This document shows, in pieces, positions 52,868-62,105 of a stretch of DNA of 64,000 nt. This stretch comes from Ceratopteris richardii (taxonomy: Eukaryota > Streptophyta > Polypodiopsida > Polypodiales > Pteridaceae): positions 15,378,085 through 15,442,084 of the forward strand of contig CM035444.1 of the NCBI GenBank assembly GCA_020310875.1. Direction: 5' to 3'. Made by a program: the position numbers and the translations under genes. Every line of letters starts with the position of its first letter. Within the stretch, counting starts at the first letter, position 1. The notes beneath the pieces were generated by a model that worked only from the letters and a program-made list of their open reading frames with translations, did not search any database and was not told the origin of the DNA.

Positions 52868-55800
52868 TTGGAAGCAGAGCAGGTTAACCACAACAAGTGG
52901 AACCAGAACGAGAAAGATTCTGAAGAGCAGAAAGATTCTCAAAAGCTCACCGGAAGTAATAGGAACAAGAAGATCATGGCAGACCACGTTACTATTGATA
53001 AGTTGGACAGAGATAATTATCCCGCATGGGTAATGCGCATGGAAGCCTTACTAATGAGTAAGGATTTAATGATGTACGTGATCGGAGAAGAAAAGAAGCC
53101 GACCTTCGAAGATGATAGCCAACCGAAAAAAGAAGAGTTAGAAGCTTTGAAGCTGTGGCAGAAGAAAGATGCAACCTCAAGAGCCTATATTTACAACACT
53201 GTTTCAGATCATCTGCTACCACACATTAGAGGTCTCGAGAAAGCAGAGGACATATGGAGTGCGTTGGAAGATCATTTCCAAAATACTACAAAAGCTAGAA
53301 AGGCTAGTTTATGGTCCGAATTTACGACATTCAGAAAGAAGTCGAGTCAAAGCATAAGTGACTACGTCACTAAAATGAAGGATCTAGCAGATAGTCTTGG
53401 ATCCATAAATGAAGAAGTCGAAGATCATAGATTGATAGCGCAAGTGCTCACAGGTTTGAGAGGAGATGAAAGGTGGAAACCTTTCGTACTATCAACTGAA
53501 CTTTCTTTAAATCACTTTGTGCCAGATTTAAATCAGTTGCTTGGTTTGATGCTCACATATGAGCAAGACCTAAAAGGAGATACAGATAAAGGACAAAGCT
53601 CTGCAATGTACATGAAGAACAAAAAGAAAGACAAAGGTAAGTCAAAAGACGAAGAAGAGTCAAGTTCTCAGGCCTATTACGCAAAAGGTAAAGGCACTGG
53701 CAGAGGAAGAGTAAGAGGTCTTGGAAGAGGAAGAAGTAGCCAGAATACCAACAAGAAAGCTTGCTGGATTTGTGGACTAAGTAATCATCTGGCTCATGAC
53801 TATTGGCACAATCAACAAGGATCAAATCAAAATCAAAACAGTAATAACAGAGGCAGAAGCGGAAGATATCAAAGAGGAAGACAAAATCAAAGAGGAGGCT
53901 ATGGTAGAGGTGGAGTAAGAAGTTGGGGACAGAATCAATCCTACAACACCACCTACAACAACTACGCAAACGACACGCAGAATGAAAGTCATACATCATT
54001 GATGATGAACTCTATCAGCACATCGGAAAACGAAGATCTAAAGGTATTTTACATTGATTCTGGATGCTCTAATCATTTGTCAGGAAATATAGAACTGATG
54101 TCAGAACTAGAAAAAGGTAGTTCTAGTCATACTGTTCAAACAGGTGACAATACGAGACATAGCGTACACTCAATCGGAAAAGTGAAATGCAAGAGTGGAG
54201 AAAATTTGCTAACCAATGTTTTGTATGTTCCAACAATACCGAAAAATTTGATTAGCGTGGGACAGATAGTTGAGAAAGGTTTTCAGGTCAGATTTACAAA
54301 CAAAGGTGTATTTGTAGAAGATCCCGAGAACGGATATAACCAGATCGTTTCTGGAAAGAAAGAAGGCAGACTCTTTACCTTAAGAGTACAAGGGCACATT
54401 GGCCAAGCATTGCTCACACATGATGAAAAGGTAATTACAGAACTTGATTTATGGCATAAGGGATTGGGTCATTTCAATGAAAAAGGAATTAAAGCTATGA
54501 TAACGAATCAGTCAGTATTGGGATTACCAAATATACAGAATCAACATATGATTCACAAGTGTGAAGCATGCCAGTTGGGAAAAGCCCACAGGTTACCTTT
54601 CCAGAAGAAAGGATTCAAACATGATGAAGTACTCGAGCTTATTCATACAGATGTATGGGGGCCAACGAAAGAAGGATCAATCAGCCGATCAAGGTACTAT
54701 GTTTTATTCATTGACGATGCAACAAGGTGGATAACTCTTTATGTTTTGAAAGAGAAATCAGAAGTATTTGGAGCCTTCAGGCATTTTCATGCATATGCTG
54801 AAAGGCTTACCGGACGAAAGCTTAAAAGACTGAGGTCTGATGGAGGGGGAGAATACTTCTCCCGAGAATTCAATGACTATCTTTGGAATGCAGGCATCAA
54901 AAGAGAAATAACTTGCAGATATACACCACAACAAAATGGTGTAGCAGAAAGAAGGAATCGAACTCTAGTCGAGTTTGCACGAGCTATGCTAAAAGAAAAG
55001 AATTGTCCAAATTATCTTTGGGCTGAAGCTGTAAATACAGCTACGTACTTGGTAAACAGATTACCGTGTACAGCGTTAGAAGGAATGACCCCTTATGAAG
55101 CCTGGTGGGGGAAAAAGCCAACACTCGATCATTGTAAAGTGTTTGGATCAGTCGCCTATGCTTATGTACCGTCTCAACTGAGACATAAGCTTGAACCGAA
55201 AGCAGAAAAATATGTGTTCGTCGGATATGATGAAAAGCAGATGGGTTATAGGTTATGGAGTCCTTTAACCAAACAATTTACTGTTTCCAGAGATGTAACA
55301 TTTGATGAACAGAAAAGTTGGTATGCAGATCAGAGTCATACAGCTGAAGAATTTGAAGAAGAGATAAAAAGAAAAGAGAAAGGTAAATCAATCATGCAAG
55401 AGAATAAAGATGAAGATTATATGCAGGCAAGTACGTCCAGGACCGGATCAGGTATGAGAAACGAAGATGAAGACGTGTATTCAGATGCACACGAAGAATA
55501 TGAGCTAAGGAGGTCAAACAGAGTAAGAAGACAACCGGAAAGGTACTCATATGATACATCTTATATAACTCAGCAAGATTATGCATATATGATCAAAGAT
55601 GATGATGAACCTCAGAGCTATGATGAAGCTAAAAACAAGAAGCAATGGCAAGAAGCAATGGAAGAAGAATTCAGCGCACTAGAGGAGAACAAGACATGGG
55701 AACTTGTTCCGAAACCAAATGGTAAGAAAGTAATCGGAAATAAATGGGTTTTCAAAGTTAAGAAACTTGCAGATGGAAGGATAGCCAGACATAAGGCGAG

Positions 55801-56290
55801 ACTGGTTATCAAGGGCTATGCTCAGACGCATGGCATAGACTATGACGAGACGTTTAGTCCGGTGGCAAAGATGTCAACCATAAGGACAGTGATTGCTATA
55901 GCAACATCAAAAGGATGGAAGCTAAGTCAGCTAGATATAAAGAACGCATTTCTAAATGGATACATTTCTGATGAAGTGTACATGGAACAACCTGAAGGGT
56001 TTGTAAATTCCAGATATCCAGAACATGTGTGCAGACTAAGAAAAGCACTTTATGGACTGAAGCAAGCTCCAAGAGCTTGGAACTACAGACTTGTGAAGTA
56101 TCTCAATGAACTTGGATACCAAAGTTCGAAAGCAGATGCAAGTCTACTCGTCAAAAGAACAGATGAAGGAATGATCTACATTTGTATCTATGTAGATGAC
56201 ATAATAATCACAGGAACCTCAGATGAAGGAATCCGAGAGGTGAAAAAATTACTCGAAAAGGAATTCAAAATCAGTGACCTCGGAAAGTGA
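52868..56290 (+). CDS. Cop2 Gag-protease-integrase-RT, stops at one TGA
   Basis: 1140 codons. A second Met (residue 37, MADHVTIDKLDRDNYPAW) may be the true Gag start. Domains: Gag (37-270), basic Gly/Arg-rich stretch, knuckle CWICGLSNHLAHDY (about 299-312) with Tyr in place of the last Cys, protease FYIDSGCSNHLSG (Asp about 397), GAG-preintegrase LDLWHKGLGHF, integrase with HKCEACQLGK, D (HTDVWGP, about 593), D ([10 protein letters not shown], about 657) and E (NGVAERRN, about 694). RT starts with KWVFKVKKLADG and has YVDDIIITG near 1109. It ends at TGA 56288-56290 after SDLGK; the same frame goes straight on to 57196. Apart from this stop the protein looks complete. Confidence 0.93.
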   Translation: MEAEQVNHNKWNQNEKDSEEQKDSQKLTGSNRNKKIMADHVTIDKLDRDNYPAWVMRMEALLMSKDLMMYVIGEEKKPTFEDDSQPKKEELEALKLWQKKDATSRAYIYNTVSDHLLPHIRGLEKAEDIWSALEDHFQNTTKARKASLWSEFTTFRKKSSQSISDYVTKMKDLADSLGSINEEVEDHRLIAQVLTGLRGDERWKPFVLSTELSLNHFVPDLNQLLGLMLTYEQDLKGDTDKGQSSAMYMKNKKKDKGKSKDEEESSSQAYYAKGKGTGRGRVRGLGRGRSSQNTNKKACWICGLSNHLAHDYWHNQQGSNQNQNSNNRGRSGRYQRGRQNQRGGYGRGGVRSWGQNQSYNTTYNNYANDTQNESHTSLMMNSISTSENEDLKVFYIDSGCSNHLSGNIELMSELEKGSSSHTVQTGDNTRHSVHSIGKVKCKSGENLLTNVLYVPTIPKNLISVGQIVEKGFQVRFTNKGVFVEDPENGYNQIVSGKKEGRLFTLRVQGHIGQALLTHDEKVITELDLWHKGLGHFNEKGIKAMITNQSVLGLPNIQNQHMIHKCEACQLGKAHRLPFQKKGFKHDEVLELIHTDVWGPTKEGSISRSRYYVLFIDDATRWITLYVLKEKSEVFGAFRHFHAYAERLTGRKLKRLRSDGGGEYFSREFNDYLWNAGIKREITCRYTPQQNGVAERRNRTLVEFARAMLKEKNCPNYLWAEAVNTATYLVNRLPCTALEGMTPYEAWWGKKPTLDHCKVFGSVAYAYVPSQLRHKLEPKAEKYVFVGYDEKQMGYRLWSPLTKQFTVSRDVTFDEQKSWYADQSHTAEEFEEEIKRKEKGKSIMQENKDEDYMQASTSRTGSGMRNEDEDVYSDAHEEYELRRSNRVRRQPERYSYDTSYITQQDYAYMIKDDDEPQSYDEAKNKKQWQEAMEEEFSALEENKTWELVPKPNGKKVIGNKWVFKVKKLADGRIARHKARLVIKGYAQTHGIDYDETFSPVAKMSTIRTVIAIATSKGWKLSQLDIKNAFLNGYISDEVYMEQPEGFVNSRYPEHVCRLRKALYGLKQAPRAWNYRLVKYLNELGYQSSKADASLLVKRTDEGMIYICIYVDDIIITGTSDEGIREVKKLLEKEFKISDLGK

Positions 56291-57196
56291 TCATACTTTC
56301 TAGGTATGGAAATCACATATACAGATCATCGTGTATATGTTACGCAAAAAGGGTATCTCCTAAACTTACTGAAGAAGTTTAATATGGAGAATTGCAGAGA
56401 AGCCTCAACACCGCTTGAAGTAAATCATAAACTCAGTAGACATAGTGGTACAGAGTTCAAAGATATGAAGAAATATCAATCGTTAGTAGGAAGCTTAATT
56501 TACGCTACGCTAACAAGACCGGATCTCAGCTATCCGGTGGGAGTTCTTTCACAGTTTATGCATTGTCCGACAGAGCAACATTGGGTTGCAGGAAAAAGAG
56601 TTCTTAGATACATTAAAAGAACTATAAAAGAAGGATTATATTATCCTTTTACGTCAGATATAAAGCTGAGAGCATTCAGTGACTCAGACTGGGCAGGAAG
56701 CCAAGATGACAGAAGATCAACACACGGGTATATGATATACCTAGGTGACAAGCTAGTAAGTTGGTGCTCAAAGAAGCAACACACAGTAGCATTATCATCA
56801 ACAGAAGCCGAATACAAAGGACTGGTAGAAGCAGCCAAAGAAATAATCTGGATGCAGACCTTGCTCAAAAGCATGGGGATTGATCAAGGTATACCTATCA
56901 TACATGGAGATAATATGAGCTCTCTATATCTTGCAGCGAATCCGGTGTTTCACTCAAGAACAAAACACATAGAAATTCAGTATCATTTCCTGAGGGAAAA
57001 GGTAATGGAGAAGGAGTTAGAAATTGTATACACACCGACAAAGGATCAGATTGCAGATATGCTGACAAAAAGTTTGGATGGAACGAAGACAAACAGATTC
57101 AAAGAAATGGCAGGTATAAAAGAAAGGAAGATATATGAAAGACCGGAAAAGGTCAAATTAGTGATTGAGGGGGAGCTGTTGAAGAGTCACTCATGA
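56291..57196 (+). pseudogene. Cop2 RT end and RNase H, same frame after the TGA
   Basis: Begins SYFLGMEITYTDHRVYVTQ directly after the stop, in frame, and reads through the RT thumb (SLIYATLTRPDLSYPVGVLS) to RNase H: FSDSDWAGSQDDRRSTHGY, WCSKKQHTVALSSTEAEYKG, HGDNMSSLYLAANPVFHSRT and TKDQIADMLTKSL. The C-terminus (LVIEGELLKSHS) overlaps the polypurine tract and the first bases of the 3' LTR. A separate internal start is unlikely; it is the rest of the polyprotein. Confidence 0.9.
57163..57176 (+). other. polypurine tract of Cop2
   Basis: ATTGAGGGGGAGC directly precedes the 3' LTR. Confidence 0.85.
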
Positions 57197-58335
57197 ATTT
57201 GACAAACGAAAAAGGGAGAAAAAGAAGGAAGGAATCTTCAGAAAATCAAAGCCTTCAGTTGTACAGTGCACGATGTCAGTACGCGGTGTGCGGTGCATAA
57301 ATTAAATTTTGATGTGCGGTGCATTAAAAGAACAGGAGTAGGAAGAGCGCAGAAGGAAAGTGTATATATATATACACCAAGGATTGGAGAAAGAAGAAGA
57401 GAAGACTAAGAGAGAGAGAGATAGAGAGTTAATATAGCAGATGCGCAGAGACGTAGAGTTATAGACAGGAGACGCCATAGATCGTGTGTGTAGAAGAAGA
57501 CGCCAGAGATCGCGTATGTATAGATGAATAACAGAAGCCTGAAATATCGGGTATTCATCTGAGAGAGATGGTAATAAGAAACTACTCAGTATAGGAGAGT
57601 TTCTGTAGCTTGAGCAACAAGAGGCCAGGCTCACTTGTACACATCTTCTCTAATAGAAAACACGTTCATGTGGATGTTTGTGTGTACTGTTTGTATGCGG
57701 AAGAAACAGAGTATGTTTTTAAAGTTAGTTAACAGTTAACGTTTTCTCAGTAACCGCATTCTCAGTCAGTTGCAGTTCTTACTGTAAAAGTATTTTCCGG
57801 TAGAAGAACGAAGTAGATCTCGCAGAGTAATGCGAAGTTTTGTGTGAGAGATAGCTCATTCCGTAGCTAGACATCTCTACTTTCAGTTGATCAAAGTTTC
57901 CGGTAGAAAAGATATCTATACATAGTACAAAGTGTGACCGGAAAGAGGCTGTCTGAACTAGTGAAGTTTTTCCTTAAGCTTCAGAAAGTGTTCAGTAAGT
58001 TAAGGAAGCTTTTGCGTCACTTCCTTACTTCATGTATGTTTCCTTGAAGTAATTATAAATAGATTTGAAGTTCATTCCGGTACAATTCCGGTACGATTAC
58101 GGTGTCAGTCCAGTGACAGTCCGATGAAATTTCGGTGCAACCTTTCCAGTAAATAAGAGCGTAGTCTTATATATTTAGCGCTAGACTTCGCTAAGCTATT
58201 GATTGATTACAGAGGTGTTCTGAATCACTCTAGCTTAGTTCTTCTTCGGCGTGGCGGTTTCCGCAAGGCTCAGCCTTCGTCGCGTCGTCAAGGAGTGGTA
58301 TCAGAGTCGAAGAAGAATACCACACATCCGCAACA
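57177..58335 (+). repeat. 3' LTR of Cop2
   Basis: A 1159-base copy of 51471-52633, followed by CAGAG (58336-58340). Confidence 0.95.
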
Positions 58336-58340
58336 CAGAG
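58336..58340. repeat. target-site duplication CAGAG, right of Cop2
   Basis: Matches 51466-51470; both lie in the H knuckle region. Confidence 0.92.
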
Positions 58341-59281
58341 GACATTCACTTACTATATGTCCTTGCTTGCTGCATATGGAACACCAAAGTCCACTCTTGA
58401 TGCCACCTCCTTTGAGTTCCTACAACTCCTGTCGTAGCTGAGCCAATTCCTCTGCTTGGGCCTCCTCCTCCTTTTGGAGCTTTAGTGCTTCAATCTCCCT
58501 TCTCAACTGAGTTACAACATTCTCCTCCTCTTTGTGGGGCTTATTTCTTTTTAAGCCCTCCAACTCCTTCCTTAGCTGGATTACTGGATCCTCCATTTCT
58601 GTGGAATATGGTAGTTGAGAAGACGATGATCCATATTGTTGCCTAATCTGCTCCAGCCGTGTGGCTGTGTTGATGAACTCCTCTATGGAGGCTATAGGTA
58701 ACACTAATTCCTTTATTTTGCATTGGGTGGCCACTGGTAGGGGCTTAGCTAACCATTACTTAACAAAAAAATCATGTGGTGGATCTGGCAATTTAGCCAT
58801 TAGTGCTTTGGCCCTAGTCACAAACTCTGGGAACTTTTCACCTGGGCCCAATCTCAAATTTTTTAGTTCTTCTATGATGATCTCTGCAGTATTTCCATGC
58901 TGAAATTGATTTTTAAATGCAGCTTTCATTAAATCCCAAGTTTTAAAATGGTTCTCGGAAAATTGGCTGAACCATTTATCTGCTAATCCTTCTAATGTGG
59001 CACGGAAGAGTATCAAAAAGGCATCCTCCCTACCCATTAAGCCTCTAGTCTTGCATAGTGCTAGAAATCTTCTAATGTGCTCATTTGGATCCTCCTGAGC
59101 TAGGCCTTTGAAAGAAGGAAATTTTATATTTAATCTTGAGAGTAACGTTTCCAAGTCTACCTATCCCGCCATGCTCTTTACTGATGAGGTTGAAGATAAT
59201 GGACTAGAGGATCTTCTAACAACCTTCCTTCTTGTTTGCTTGCAGGTGACCCTCAATGTTTGGGACTGGGTTGCGGTCATG
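58341..59281 (-). pseudogene. H Gag capsid region
   Basis: The minus-strand frame from an ATG near 59281 runs through a stop (near 59160) into the gypsy capsid domain: LNIKFPSFKGLAQEDPNEHI, ATLEGLADKWFSQF and FKNQFQHGNTAEIIIEEL. A TAA at 58756 breaks it, then comes a glutamate/lysine-rich coiled coil (QLRKELEGLKRNKPHKEEEN), a TAG at 58420 and the first knuckle CSICSKQGHIVSEC. The frame is otherwise continuous with 51459-50602 across Cop2. Confidence 0.87.
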
Positions 59282-59418
59282 AGCTGCTCATAGTCCACTT
59301 AATATGAGACACTTGATGAGAATATTTACCTCTATGTCCACTGAAGTCGTACTGTCAACACTTGAATAGTGCTTCTTCAACTCCAATATGTCTTCTCCTG
59401 TGCTCAAATCTCCTTGGA

Positions 59419-59439
59419 GGTCCCACTGTGCGTGCCGAA
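59419..59439 (-). other. primer binding site of H
   Basis: The minus strand reads TTCGGCACGCACAGTGGGACC three bases after the 5' LTR. It resembles TTGGCGCCCAC-GTGGG-type gypsy primer sites. I do not assign the tRNA. Confidence 0.6.
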
Positions 59440-59442
59440 TTT

Positions 59443-60430
59443 TGTTGGGGGATTCTTGGACAAGAAGGGATTTGAGTGTTTGTAGGAGAAATGGGTAAGA
59501 CAAGAAGAGAAAATACACACTAGAAGCTTCTGTAGATTGATTACAAGAAGAAAAATACAATATTGAAGCACAATGAAAGCCAATGTTTCTGTGCAAAATC
59601 CCATAGAGGGCTCAATTGCAAAATACCAAATACCCAAGGGATTTGTTGCTGTCGGCCTCCTCTGCACCAAACCTCCACCTTGTCCAAGCCTGCACTTGTG
59701 CACACCTTGCACCAAGCTTCCACTAAGGGGGAGGGATGGGTACCTTCTGTTGGCACGCGCACACTTCAGTAAGGCCTTGGGATCTTTGGGAGACTAGCTT
59801 AACACTTCTCTGCACACTTCCTTGGTCACTCTTCATGCTCACCTTGCACTTCACTTCTGTATGTTGCACACTGTGTGTCTCTTGCACTTCTCTCTCTTGC
59901 CTTGCCTTAGACTATGCTTCCCCTGATTACAGTAGAATAGTCCAAGAATAGTCCTTGCCTTGAGTTGAGTGTCGATTCACGTACGCTCCTAATTGCAAGA
60001 GTATCTTGGTTCTCACTTTGATATCCCAAGATTTTCTTCACAAGTGGCAGCCAACGAATCCTTGTTTTGTCCTGTAGTGACTTTATACTAAAACCAAAAA
60101 TTTTAATTGGGGGGGCATACTTTCACTTCTGTGTACATTGCCTCTTCACATACATTCACATTTTCCTATTAAGTCTTCACTTTTGCACATAAGAGAGGGT
60201 TCACCTAAACCTTCCAAAACACTTTAAAAACACTTTGAACCTTAGGGAAATTAGAGAAATATCTCTGCAACCTGCAACCCACTTTCTCCAATTTAACCTT
60301 TGTGGACAATTAATTGTGCACTACCTGCACACTTTGATACTTGCACTTTGACTTTGCACCAATTGACTTTGATTGCAGTTGACTTTGACTACGGTTGACT
60401 TTGACTAGTATGACTTTTATGGGCTTAACA
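59443..60430 (-). repeat. 5' LTR of H
   Basis: A 988-base copy of 29278-30273, followed by the CATGC duplication. Confidence 0.92.
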
Positions 60431-60435
60431 CATGC
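60431..60435. repeat. target-site duplication CATGC, right of H
   Basis: Matches 29273-29277; the Cop1c integrase sequence resumes here. Confidence 0.92.
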
Positions 60436-60776
60436 CAAGCCTCATATGGAGTGATAGACTGCAATGCTTTAGTGGGACATGTGTTAAGTACATATATTGC
60501 ACACACAACAGCCTCAAGCGAGAAACTATGTGGTAAAGTGTGATTCTTGACCATACACCTCGCCATCTCCATGAGTGACCTATTTTTTCATTCACCAAAT
60601 CCATTTTGTTGAGGTGTATACAACACTATACACTGCTATTGTATCCCTCAATCAGCCAAAAATGCATTAAAGTCAGAGAACATATATTCCTCTCCTCGAT
60701 CAGAATGGAGGGTGCCCATTTTATATGTTGACAGATTTTTTGCCAAAACTAGAAAGTGTTTGAAGCACATAAACAA

Positions 60777-61077
60777 TTTGGACTTTGCTTTCAATGGATA
60801 TACCCATGCATGCTTGGAAAAATCATCGATGAAAGTCAGGAAGTAAAGATAGTTTCCAAAAGAGGGTGTCTGCATAAGACCATACACATCACTGTGAATA
60901 AGCGACAATTTCTAAGTAGCTCATACACAACCACTTTGGACTTTTCTTTCAATGGATATACCCATGCATGCTTGGAAAAATCATCGATGAAATTTAGGAA
61001 GTAAAGATAGTTTCCAAAAGAGGGTGTTTGCATAAGACCACACACATCACTGTGAATAAGCTGCAATTTCTAAGTAG
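60777..61077. repeat. 158-base tandem duplication inside Cop1c integrase
   Basis: Two copies starting TTTGGACTTT(G/T)CTTTCAATGG at 60777 and 60935, differing at several positions, so it is not a recent duplication. Confidence 0.88.
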
Positions 61078-61205
61078 CTTTGGGCAAAGAGGAGACCATT
61101 TCAGATTTTTGCAAGCATAAAAAACTTGCAAAATTGAGATGAACAAAGTGTGCATGCCAAAGCTTTGAATATGACATAGCCTAAGAATCATGTACTGCAC
61201 ATGCC

Positions 61206-62044
61206 GATCTTTTCTGTTTTCTTGTCATTTTTGTCATCCTTCTTTGATTGTGTAGAATTAGCACATTTCTGCTTACTAGTAGAAGAGCTCCATTTACCTT
61301 TGCCCTTCTGACTAGCCAGAAAAGATTGATCTACCACACACATATTGGACTTGTTCTGCCTAGGCTAATCTTCCTACAATAGAATAGAAATTAAATCCTC
61401 AAATGTTAAGGTATTTGAATTGCCTTTCATCATCAAACGATTAGTGGAAGTAAAACTCTGATATGAATCACAAAGACCATTCAGAACAATCCACACAAGT
61501 GAATTGTCAAGCAAGACTTCATCAACAGAAATCAATCGTTCCTTCAAATCTTTGAACTTTGTCAAAAAACTGTCCATGGACTCTCCTTCATTCATGTGCT
61601 CACTCTCGAACTATTGTTGGGGGTAAGCAGCACGAACCTCATTCCTTGCTTGGTATAAAGTGGTAAGTGTATCCAAACATCCTTAGTTGTTCTGTAAGAG
61701 TGAATGTGACGAATAATGGCAGATTTGATACATAAGGCTATCAATGCATGTGCCTGAGCATCTCTACCATCCCAACAAATTTCCTCTATAGTAGGTGATG
61801 CAAAAACCATAGCACGAATAGGAATCTGTAGAATATCACCAACTTTGGTGCCATTTGCATCAGCTTCAGTACCTATATTTATAAGTGTAATAGCATGTTT
61901 TTCAACACTATGAACAATATTCCACAGTCCTTTTGTGACCAATACATGACGCATCATATAAGCCCATAATGGGTAATTGCTACCATCCAACTTATCATCA
62001 ACGTCCAACATATAGAATACATCACTGCTTTTAGCCAAGGCCAC
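61206..62044 (-). pseudogene. copia Gag of Cop1c
   Basis: From an ATG at 62044 (MALAKSSDVFYMLDVDDKLD), homologous to the Cop1b Gag: KLDGSNYPLWAYMMRHVLV, MNEGESMDSFLTKFKDLKE and VLNGLCDSYQSFTST. It is frameshifted near 61690-61590 and has a stop at 61374. The leader up to 62105 still matches Cop1b 6403-6470; then homology ends. Confidence 0.85.
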
Positions 62045-62105
62045 TAACTAAAATACCTTGATGTAGAAAATTGACCATATCTCAAAAAGTTGAATAGAAT
62101 TACAC

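Larger units (their letters stand above)
51471..58335 (+). mobile_element. Cop2: nearly intact Ty1/copia element
   Basis: A 6.9-kb element with 1.16-kb LTRs (51471-52633, 57177-58335), perfect CAGAG target duplications, primer site, leader repeats, polypurine tract and a polyprotein frame broken by a single in-frame TGA. The LTRs differ at about 13-15 positions by eye, so insertion is fairly recent. It is the youngest-looking coding element in the window. Confidence 0.95.
29278..60430 (-). mobile_element. H: Ty3/gypsy element carrying two nested elements
   Basis: A minus-strand gypsy element with about 1-kb LTRs (29278-30273 and 59443-60430), perfect CATGC target duplications, a primer site (59419-59439), gag, knuckles, protease, RT, RNase H, integrase and a purine-rich tract before the 3' LTR. 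Without its two inserts (G2 and Cop2) it would be about 8.4 kb. Its LTRs differ at roughly one base in twenty by eye over the first half, so it is older than its inserts. Stops in gag, protease and pol make it inactive. Confidence 0.92.
60431..61205 (-). pseudogene. copia integrase of Cop1c
   Basis: Minus strand: HSDRGEEYMFSDFNAF (second Asp), TPQQNG with the catalytic Glu region altered to GFGE-stop-KN, MEMARCMVKNHTLPHSF, and further upstream [19 protein letters not shown] (first Asp). A 158-base tandem duplication (60777-60934 and 60935-61077) repeats the segment around HSDV and HAWVYPL. At about 61205 the sequence jumps from GAG-preintegrase to Gag, missing about 600 bases present in Cop1b (protease and knuckle). 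Confidence 0.85.
26006..62105 (-). mobile_element. Cop1c: decayed Cop1 copy split by nested insertions
   Basis: Pieces of one minus-strand Cop1 element appear in the right order across 36 kb: 3' LTR (26006-26235), RNase H (to 26833), an inserted segment (26834-28505), RT and linker (28506-29277), the H element (29278-60430), then integrase and gag (60431-62044). The CATGC duplication on both sides of H splits the same codon region that is continuous in Cop1b near 4245, which proves the join. The protease and knuckle region is deleted at about 61205. The 5' LTR is missing, because the copy stops at about 62105 in the leader. Confidence 0.85.
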
